12,480 nt of DNA from Scenedesmus sp. ARA3 (Eukaryota; Chlorophyta; Chlorophyceae; Sphaeropleales; Scenedesmaceae): assembly GCA_004335835.1 (NCBI GenBank), contig RWJK01000642.1, positions 286-12,765 on the forward strand, read 5' to 3'. The notes below the pieces were generated by a model. The model saw only the letters and a program-made list of their open reading frames with translations. It ran no database searches and had not been told where the DNA came from. The position numbers and the translations under genes were made by a program. Positions 1-9,900 of this stretch are shown piece by piece (within the stretch, counting starts at the first letter, position 1; every line of letters begins with the position of its first letter).

Positions 1-292
1 AGAACACCACACTCCAGGCACCTGACCACACTTCATGACTGCTGTGAAAATTGCACTCAAGTCCTCATGCAGGACATACAGGTGTTTTTTGTAACCTCGA
101 CTCGTGACATAAACATTATATGCACCCTTGAACAGCTCACCACGCAGCCCATCTGGCCCTGGCATCCGCCCACTGGGATTAAATCCTTGCCCACTGGGAT
201 GTCACGGCCACCGTGGCTCTGTCGGCGGCAAGACTGTGGTTGTGGTGCATGCACTCCGAGACAGTGCCAGGTGCAGCAAGCTGCATCAGTTA

Positions 293-740
293 AAAACCAA
301 TTCTGCACATATCCAAACGGCTCGCGCGCTCGTGCCTGCAGCTGTCCAATGTATTGCAGCGCACGCATGTCGCCACCTCACGGTGCACTGAGGCGACAAC
401 GTTACCATCAAAGTCGTGTTGTTGGCACCTCACAGGTAGAGCGAGGCTGACAACATGATGCCGCGCCGCAGCGTCTCGTTACTTTCAACAAAGCGCTGCG
501 CCTGCATCAGCATGAAGCACGCTGCACATATCCGGACGGCTCGTGCACGTGCCGCAATCTGCCCGCAGCTGTCCGATGTACTGCAGCGCACGCATGTCGC
601 CACCTCACGGTGCACTGAGGCGACAGCGTTATAACAACAAAGTCATGTTGTTGGCACCTCGTAGGTAGAGTGAGGCGGAGAACATGATGCCCCGCCGCAG
701 CGTCTCGTTACTTTCAACAAAGCGCTGCGCCCGCACAGAT
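293..740 (-). repeat. Tandem duplication of terminal exon plus 3' flank, about 228-bp unit
   Basis: Two direct copies lie roughly at 293-515 and 518-740. The flank block gcacgcatgtcgccacctca starts at 361 and 588 (offset 227). The terminal-exon-like block ([15 protein letters not shown]) lies at about 430-501 and 660-735. A third member is the true last exon, aligned at GTAGAG positions 436, 665 and 899. The middle copy has lost the stop at the normal place and reads on into RGANNMTLLL. Confidence 0.85.
430..501 (-). CDS. Possible alternative terminal exon of HEN2
   Basis: This copy of the last exon encodes [20 protein letters not shown], then LYL and TGA (430-432). It has an acceptor-like gatgcag just before GCG at 501, giving 72 nt, 24 codons including stop, in phase 0. 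It could therefore be spliced from the exon ending at 1435 and would produce a C-terminus seven residues shorter than the main form. No RNA evidence is available; it may equally be a decayed duplicate within the 3' flank. Confidence 0.4.
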   Translation of the reverse strand, partial: AQRFVESNETLRRGIMLSASLYL

Positions 741-892
741 GACAAATGCCAACACGCATGCCGATGTTTGTATTGCAGCACACCTGCCAAAGGCCCAGTA
801 AGCTGAGCCACACAAGCATCACAACGGTAACCACCTCTCACAGGCATAGCAGAGGCCGAGCACATGGTCTTTGCTGTTCTCCTGCCACCGCC

Positions 893-985
893 TCACAGGT
901 AGAGCGAGGCGGAGAACATGATGCCGCGCCGCAGGGTCTCATTGCTCTCAATGAAGCGCTGCGCCAGCGTCTCGTCACCAACAAC
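893..985 (-). CDS. HEN2: HEN2 visible exon 17: C-terminus and stop
   Basis: The coding part is 93 nt, from acceptor ctgtag| to TGA at 893-895. It encodes [20 protein letters not shown], then [10 protein letters not shown] and stop. The family's C-terminus reads VGE..LE.KF..A...LRRGIMFA.SLYL. The acceptor sits directly after a roughly 55-bp CTG-rich tract. The VVGDET start is absent from the two downstream copies, supporting this as the primary terminal exon. Confidence 0.9.
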   Translation of the reverse strand, partial: VVGDETLAQRFIESNETLRRGIMFSASLYL

Positions 986-3900
986 CTACAGCAGCAGCAG
1001 CAGCAGCAGCAGAAGCAGCAGCAACAGCAGCAGCAACAGCAGCAGCAGGTAGCCCGTTGAGCTTTGGTTGTTTACCAGGGACTCACTTCATCCACTCTGG
1101 TGCCAGCAACGAGGCAGCTTGACACACACCAGCCAGAAGCAGCAAGCACTGGCAGCACATGCGATGCATGGGGAGCACCAGAGCGGCACCAGAAGTCATG
1201 ACAGTTGACATACTTGACCAGATGTTTCTGCTTGAAAAGAGGCCTGGAGGGTGCATGCTAATCTGGCTGCCGGCATAACCCTGCACTCCCGCGTGCAAGA
1301 CTGATGTGTCCTTATCGCTCACTCAACTGCGCTGCGCGCGCCAGCTGCTGCATTAGCTCATCATCATCATCTGCTGCTGAGCTCATCATCGTTATCATCA
1401 TCAACGATGTTAAATCAAATAAGCCACAGCTCACCTGTGCTGCGCGCGCCAGCTGCTGCATGAGCTCGTCAAGGCGGCGTGCCACGCGGATGATGCTGCC
1501 CTCAAAGATGTCCGTCATGCCAGCCACCTGCATTGCACAAAAACAACACACTCAAATAATCAAAACAGTGCAGTCACATTGGACTTCATTCGTCGTGTGC
1601 CGCGCACATGGTGCAGGTGGTTAGTTCTGCACCACATGGATGACGCTTGTCCCAAATTGGCTGCTGTTGTTCGACCACTTCAGCACAAGGCATCACAATG
1701 TTGTCAATCCTCCCACCTCTGCGAAGCTCTTGCCCTTGGACCAGTTGTAGAAGACGTCCATGAGGCTGGGCCGGAAGCCCCCTAGGTACTCCTCCTCGTC
1801 CACCTCCAGCCCGGCCTCGCGCGATATTGACGCAATCCCGCGTGCGGCGTCCTGCAGGCCCAGCAGTAACGTGTGTTAGTGACAATGTAATACATTTGAA
1901 ACTGACGGCCGCCCAGGTACTCCTCCTCATCCACTTCAAGGCCGGCCTCGCGAGAAATAGATGCGATGCCGCGTGCGGCGTCCTGCAAACGCAACACGAG
2001 CATGTTATGACATGGCCGTTAGGGTTTGCGACAAACCCGGAGGTACTCCTCCTCATCCACTTCGAGTCCGGCCTCGCGCGAAATAGATGCGATGCCGCGT
2101 GCGGCGTCCTGCATGCAAGCAAGAAAGGATGTTGGTCAATGGGCAGTGTGTATGAATCAGAAGCTGCCCAGGTACTCCTCATCATCAACCCCAAGTCCAG
2201 CCTCGCGAGAATTAGATGCGTGTGTTAGTGACAATGTACACATTTGAAACCGATTGCCGCCCAGGTACTCCTCCTCATCAACTTCAAGGCCCGCCTCACG
2301 AGAAATAGATGCGATGCCGCGTGCGGCGTCCTGCAGGCCCAGCAACAACGTGTGTTAGTGACAATGTAACATATTGAAATTGACGGCTGCTCAGGTACTC
2401 CTCCTCGTCGACTTCAAGGGGAGCCTCGCCGAATGCAACGCGATGCCGCGCGCAGCGTCCTGAAGGCGCGCAAACTGTAAATGAGCCGTGGGTTGCTGTA
2501 GTAAGATGTGAAAATCATTGGTACAGCTGGAATGCTGACGATCACCAATGCACTGTCGCTTGCTGTCACAGCATCTTGCAACAGCCAGAGAACCACAGCC
2601 GGCGGCAGCCACCACAGCAGGCAGCAACATCCCCCAGCGGGATTTGTCAGGCTCAAGGCTTTTTGCCTTCAAATGCAGCCTACGCCAGCATGCCAGGGCA
2701 TGCCAGGGCATGATGAACAAGTAAATTGATTGGCTCACCTGCAGCTGCCGCAGCGGGTCTGCCAGCTGCTTTGTGATGGCCACCTCCTCATTGGTGCGGT
2801 CTGTGGGCGTGAGGCAGGACACCAGCGCCAGCAGCTGGTGCTTGTCCAGCCCGTGGAAGCAGCCATTGAACATGAGCTCTGCAGGGCGGGCAGAATGATC
2901 ATTCAAAAGTTGACTGTTATCTGACATCAGCATCTCTGTAGCGCAGGCCGAGGGGCAAACGGTTTGATAAGCTCGCAGCAAGCGGAGCAACGAGATATCC
3001 TGCAATGCATACAGCGAAAAAGCAGCCGCAACAGACAGCAAAGCGCTACCTGCTATTGGATCAAACGTACATGCACCGGCCACCCAAACATTGACTTAAA
3101 AAGTCAGCTCACCCACGGTCAGCAGCTCGTCTGCTGTGTCGATCTCGCAGGCTGCGCGGCCTTTCAGCAGCACGGTGCCGTCAGCAGCCACGTGCCCCAG
3201 CCGCCGCAGCACCTGCAGCCTCGCCTTGCTCTCCTCCCTGAAACTGGCCAGCAGCGTGCCCTGCAGCAGCAGCAGCAGCAGCAGCAGCAGGAATGGTTTG
3301 TGTGTCCGCATACAAAAGTGCAGCCGAGCCTTGCTCTCCTCCCTGATACTGGCCAGCAGCGTGCCCTGCATGACAGGCAGCATGACATCACATGTGTTGT
3401 TGTTGTCATGAAATGTTTACAGACGACCAGATGTGCAGCACCTGCAGCCGAGCTTTGCTCTCTTCCCTGAAACTGGCCAGCAGCGTGCCCTGCAGGACAG
3501 GCAGCATGACATCATATGTGTTTATTGTTGTCATGAGATGTTTACAGACGACCAGAAGTGCAGCACCTGCAGCCGCGCCTTGCTCCCCTCCCTAAAACTG
3601 GCCAGCAGCGTGCCCTGGCGGCAGCAGCAGCAGCAGCAGCGGGAAAAGCTCTTGACGCTGGTAACTTCAGCCCGTTCCCAGCCTGCATGATACATTTATC
3701 CTTTAAACTGCTTACACTTGGTCGAGACAAGTGCAGAAAACATGTTCACTGGCTGCATGAGCCGCATGCAGCAACTCCCACCTTGAGCTGTGCCTTGAGC
3801 TCTGCTGCGCGCTCGTCCAGTGCAGCTTTCTTGGCGTAGAGCGCAAAGCGCTCACTGTCGCGCTCCGCCTGGAACACTGCAGCAGCAGCAGCAGCAGCAG

Positions 3901-6900
3901 CAGCAGGTGGGTGCCAGCCATGTAACATACGAAGCACAGCGGCAAATGCCCGCAGCTGCAGTCTAAGGCTTGCAATGGTGCTGGTGCTGTACTGCTGCTG
4001 TTCGGTTGCTGCTGAAAGTGCCAGCCAGCGACGTCGACGCCTCAGGGTCTGTGACAACCTGCTGGTTGGCTGCTGCTGCTGCTGCTGATGCTGCACATGT
4101 TAATGCTAGACTGGCTGACTGTTTGATTTGACTGCAGCTGCTGCCTTTGGCTCACCAGGGTTCTTGACCAGCTGCTGCCCCAGCTGCTGCTATGCTGCTG
4201 CTGCTGCTGCTGCTCATGTAGCTGCTAGACTGGCCATGTTGGCTGCATCAGCTGCCTCAGGCTCACCAGGGTTCTTGACCAGCTGCTGCTCCAGCTTGTT
4301 CACGTTGGCCACAGCAGCAGACAGCTCCTCATCACCTGCAACCCCAGCAGCAGCGGCAGCAGCAGCAGCGTGGAATCAGCACACAACGCGGCAGCGGTGT
4401 GGGACAACACACAGCTGACACAGTGTACAAAGAGCGAGTCACTTTGGCGCCATGCGTTGCCACACAGCAAGCTCATCGCCTGCACAGCCAACAGCGTGAC
4501 GCTGTCAGCGTAAATGTATCAGCGCAACATTTCAGCTCAACTGCTGCACTTCTACCCAGACGGCCCCATGTCTCCAACCGGGTCCAATACAACTCACCCA
4601 CACGCTCAACCCCCTGCCAACACAGTCATGATGCTGGGCATCAGCTCACGCCCACCTGACAGCCCCATGTCCTCAACCAGGTCCAGCAGCAGCAGCAGCA
4701 GCAGACATGCCCCCCCCCCCTGCACACTCGCTTCTCGTGCAGCTCACCATTCAACCTCAACTGTTGCTGCCCCTCACCTGACAGCCCCATGTCCTCCACT
4801 GGGTCCAGCAGTGGCAGGCCAGCCGGGTAGCGCTTGGCCATGTCCTGCAGGGCAGAAGACACAGGCAAAATTAGCAAACTCAACACAGTGCATTACGTCG
4901 GACTGTTGTGGTGAGTAAAAGACACACACAGGCATCCATACACGCTTCTGCGACACACCTCTGACATAACCAAGCGCGATCTGCCCCACCTGCTACAGTC
5001 TGCAGGAAAGGCACGTAATGCAGCAGCGTGATCCAGAGATCACACCGTACCCATCAATTATGATATGAGACATGGCTAGTGAGATTCGCGCAATGTGTCA
5101 AACCCAGTCTCTGCTTCTCTATGCAGCTCTATCTGCTGCTCCCACCTGCAGCACGCACAGCAGGCGCGGCGCAGCAGCCCCGAGGTTCCGCAGCAAACTC
5201 GGCTGATAAGGAGCATACTTTGCAATAATTAATTCTAAATTGCTTGATTTGCTTGCAGAAGCTGCTATATCCCTGTTCATCTCACCTGCAGCACGCACAG
5301 CAGGCTCTGCCGCGCCTCACAGGGCCTCAGGCCCTCCGGCAGGCCCACCCGTAACACAGCACAGCACAGCACAGCAGCCACAAAACCCCTTGTGCAACGC
5401 CCGTACTGGCGACGAGACATAGCGGGTGACTTCTCCGCAGCGAGTTCAAGAAAAGAATGTTGTACATTCACTCTCTGCATGTCTCTGCTGCAGTCAAAAT
5501 CTGCAAAGGTTCCAGCCATGCTGCTTCTCTCACCTGTAGCACGCAAAGCAAGCTCTGCCGTGCCTCAAAGGGCCGCAGGTCCTCCGGCAAGCCCACCCGT
5601 AACACGCTGATGCCTGTTACTAACGTTAATGACACAGGCAGCACCGCCATCTCAGCAGCCGGCTGCTGCTGCTGCTGCTGCTCGCTGCCCTTGGCTTTGC
5701 TGCCTTTCTTGCCGCCATCTGCTGCTGCTGCGGTTCCATTGGCGGCACTGCCGCTGCTGCTGCTGCCTGCCTTGCTGCTTCCTGCCAGTCCTACAGGAGC
5801 CGGTATTGGCTGGCCCTCTTTCAAACTGCCTGCTGCAACCGGCAGCAGCGTATCAATGATGTAGTTTGCTGCTGCATCGTCAACTGCATCTGCTGCTGCT
5901 GCTTCTGCGCTGCCGTTGGCTTGCTGCTGCTGCTGCTGCTGGTGGTGGCCGCTGGGTTTGCGCAGTACACTGACCACAATGCCCCATCCCCACTCATCCT
6001 GCAACCAGGTGATACAAAGTCAGCAGACGAAGCATGTCAGCAGCAACGGTTCACGGGTGACAGCTCAAAACGCATCACACTGTGAAGCTGTGCATGTTTG
6101 CTGAGAAGAAGTACAGCTGCTGCAATCATAATGACGCCATACAACAATTGACATGCAGCTAGCCATGGCTGGCATGACAGTGACGCATAAAACCATCAAC
6201 AGCCGAACCCCGATTGAGAACAGAATCAAACCCTCTCACTGTGCCCTCCTTGACGCGTATCAGCCGACCCGGCTGCAGGAAAGCTAGGCACCTGTCAGGT
6301 GCCTGGATGGCTGCCGCAATGCAGGGACACATAAAATAGCATAACATAACACAACAACATAACATGACAGCTGCACAATTCAACGCAGCGCTACATAGCA
6401 CAGCAGCAGCTGCTGCTGCAGCCACACCTACGCCATAAACCACCCAGTCCAACCTAGCTAAGTCCTCTCACCGCGCCCTCCTTGACGCGTATGAGCCGCA
6501 GGAAAGCTAGGCACCTGTCGGGCGCCTGGATGGCTGCTGCAATGCAGGGACACATAAAATAGCATGACATAACACAACAACATAACATGACAGCTGCACA
6601 ATTCAACGCAGCGCTACATAGCACAGCAGCAGCTGCTGCTGCAGCCACACCTACACCATAAATCACCCAGTCCAACCTAGCTAAGTCCTCTCACCGCGCC
6701 CTCCTTGACGCGTATGAGCCGTCCCGGCCGCAGGAAAGCCAGGCACCTGTCGGGTGCCTGGATGGCTGCTGCAATGGCGCCCTCTGCTGCTGCCAGCTGC
6801 CCCCGCAGCGCCTTGTACTCAGATATGGCGGCCTGCAGGCACAGCAGCAGTTCAGCAGCAGGCATAACAAGCGAGCTGAGAAACAGCAGCAAGAACCAGC

Positions 6901-9900
6901 TGCCGGAGCAGTCAAGGACATCACCATGCAGCCAACCAAGGCACTGTGGATATGCACTGTCTAGCTATGTTGCTGAAGGTTATCGAAGCACATGGTTGCA
7001 ACAGTGCTACTCCTGCCTGGCAGCTTCGCTGTACCGCGACCATACACAGCTGGCACAAGCACTCCCAGCGGCGCAGCATAAGCCTGAGAACAAGAGACAC
7101 CAGCAGTGCTGCAATCACAAACAGACCAGCCGCCGCCTCACACCTGCCCCTCCAGCTGCAGCTGCTCCGACTGGGCCTCAATCTCCTTCAGCTCAGCCTC
7201 CATCTGCAAAAATATCAGAGACAGTGACAGTGACAGTGACAGCAGCAGCATGAGCGTGACAGAGCAAACAGTGTGTAGATGAAGCAACACGTGATGGTTT
7301 TGTTCAAGGTCATGGAACGCACCAAATACCTACAAGGTAGTCAATTGTGTGCGCTGCGCACTGCCCGTCATCACAGTCTAGATGGTGACAACCTCACCTT
7401 GGCCATGACCTGCTCCTGCTGGAACTGCTGGAAGCTGCTAGCGCCACACGGCTAGACCTACGGCAACTGTGACTGGTGCAACAGGGACAGGCCAACAGCC
7501 GCACCTGAGGCATGGCCTGCTCCTGCTGGAACTGCTGGAGGCTGTTTGCAATCACGCACGCTGCCATTGGAATGCAATTCAAACCCTACAGCAAACTCTC
7601 AAAATCCTAAATACACTCTTAAAGCCTCACCTGTGGCATCGCCTGCTCCTGTTGGAACTGCTGGAAGCTGTTTGCGATCACGTACTCCAGGTCGTGCGTG
7701 CCGCCCTCCACGCGCTTCATGAGGTTGAGCAGCGTGTAGTAGCTGAGGCGGAAGCTGCTGAGAAGGGGGGAGGGCTTGCCCTGCACATGTTGTGTGGCGG
7801 AGTGCAGTTGTACAGTGCAGCAGCATTCACGAGTTAAACAAAGCTTCATCAGGTTCAGCAGCATGTAGTAGCTCAGTCGGAAGCTGCTCAGCAGGGGAAA
7901 GGGCTTGCCCTGCAGCAGCAGCAGCAGTGGCGGGAGTGGCGGCTTAAGCAGCAGCAGCAAGAAGTTGAGCAGCGTGTAGCAGCTTAAGCAGAAGCTGCTC
8001 AGCAGAGGGGAGGGCTTGCCCTGCGAGCAGCAGCAGCAGCAACAGCTCTCATAATCACACGAGCCATCAACAAAGGCCCCGCAGCTGCACGATGCCCTTG
8101 CAAACGACAAATGATCATCTTGCATCCAGCTGCTTGGTCAAAGACGTAGTGATCCCTCACACCACTAGCACCCCCCAACACCTGCACCATGCCCTTCATA
8201 CCCAGCTGCAGGTTTCATGTTCTAAGCCTTGTGTTGAGTACAGGCCTCGCAGCCGCCCCCACCTGCACCATGCCCTTGCAGGTCTCCAGTTCCAGGCTCT
8301 CATCAGCACCCAGCTGTTACACTTGTTCACATGAAAGTCACAAAATAATATTGAAGCCACGCCGCACCTGCACTATGCCCTTGCACGTCTCCAAATCCAG
8401 GCTTTCATCCACGCACACGATGACCGTGCCGCGGTCGTCCTTGCCGAACACATGCAACACATGTGCAGTACTCGCCCCACCCACCCAAGGATGGGGACGC
8501 GTAACCAGATGCCAACGACAGGCTCACACAAGCAGGCTGATCCATGAACCCAGCCGCACCTGCTCGGTGCCCTTGCAGGTCTCCAGGTCCAGGCTCTCAT
8601 CAGCACCCAGCTGTTATTTTCTGTTACATGACATTCAAACATCACAACAGAACAATACAATAGAAAGAAGCCACGCCGCACCTGCACGATGCCCTTGCAG
8701 GTCTCCACGTCCAGGCTCTCATCCACGCACACGATGACCGTGCCGTGGTCGTCCTTGCCGCACACATGCAACACATCTGCAGTACTCGCCCCACCCACCC
8801 AAGGATGGGGACGCGAAACCAGATGCCAACGACAGGCTCACACAGGCAGGCTGATACATGAAGCCAGCCGCACCTGCACGATGCCCTTGCAGGTCTCCAG
8901 GTCTAAGCTCTCATCCACGCACACGATGACCGTGCCGTGGTCGTCCTTGCCGCGCCGCCCCGCGCGCCCGCTCATCTGGATGTACTCGCCGCTGCCGATG
9001 TACCTGCGCAAAATGACAATATTGTAACACAAATGTAACAAACTTTGACATCAGACAGCGCCCACTCATCTGGATGTACTCGCCGCTGCCGATGGAAATT
9101 CATCAGCATCAGTGTTACAAGGCATGACGACCATCATCAGAGCGCCAGACAGTACAACCGCTGCAGTTGCCTTGGATTACGACGTGCTTGACGGGCGCCG
9201 CGTAGCTGCGCTACATGTGCATGGATTTTACAGAGCCTTGCTGCACTGATGATGTATGAAGGCGATGCATGTGTTGATAAGTGACGCGACAATGGAGGCG
9301 GCAGCAGCAAACTCAAGGCACACCGTTCCGCCTGGCCTTGAACTGGTTGAGGCTGCACCAAAAACAACACACTCACAACAGCACCAGCAGCAGCAAGCAG
9401 GGCGCACCTTTCCGCCTGGCCGTCAAACTTTTTGAGGCTGGAGAAGATGACTGTGCGCGCGGGCATGTTGAGGCCCATGGCAAAGGTCTCCGTGGTGAAC
9501 AGCACCTTGATCAGGTTCTCCTGCAAGCAAAGGCAGCAGCAGCAGCAGCAGCAGCAAGGTCAGACAGTGTTACCTGGCTGCCCGCTGGGGTGCATGACCT
9601 GCTTGAGCATCAATAGGCAGGAGCCAACACGGGCCAATGACACCAGCTGCACCCACCTGGCACAAGATCTCGATGAGCTCCTTCAGTACAGGCAGCAGTT
9701 GTGTGTGTACAAAGCTGGCTCCCTGACACCCCCAGCACCCCAAAAGAAACCCAACAGCAGCTACATTCTGGGTCAACGCCTGAACGCCAAGGGAGCTGCG
9801 AGCAGCCGCACCAACCTGGAACAGCTTCTCAATCAGCTCCTTAGGGATCGGCAGCAGGCCGCTGTGGTGCACGCCAATGCCGCGTTTGAGTATCAACAGA

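Larger units (their letters stand above)
986..1434 (-). other. Intron between visible exons 16 and 17
   Basis: 449 nt. It contains the CTG-rich tract abutting the terminal acceptor (987-1050), the copy at 1327-1363, and an ATCATC-rich stretch (1359-1404). The segment 1051-1326 shows nothing I recognise. Confidence 0.8.

Noticed and set aside
85..93. TGTAA signal at 89-93
   Set aside because: It lies on the plus strand, opposite to the only recognised gene, and follows no recognisable plus-strand coding sequence.
57..450. Overlapping ORFs of 87-127 codons on both strands at the left end
   Set aside because: No recognisable domains, Cys/His/Arg-rich shadow-like composition and overlap with the duplicated 3' flank; nothing supports a gene.
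1915..2459. Junction arrays as a CRISPR or minisatellite unrelated to the gene
   Set aside because: The repeated blocks translate to the adjacent HEN2 exon and begin at its acceptor; unit size and eukaryotic context exclude CRISPR.
3746..4096. Minus-strand Q-rich ORF of 116 codons as one long exon
   Set aside because: Only the 3782-3876 part fits the helicase with correct phases and splice sites; the rest is CTG-containing intron.
6705..7253. Plus-strand ORF of 182 codons
   Set aside because: It runs antisense through two HEN2 exons and introns and its composition follows from CAG-rich DNA; no family resemblance.
8189..8737. Plus-strand ORF of 182 codons with internal repeats
   Set aside because: Antisense reading of the exon-5 junction array; its repeats are explained by that array.
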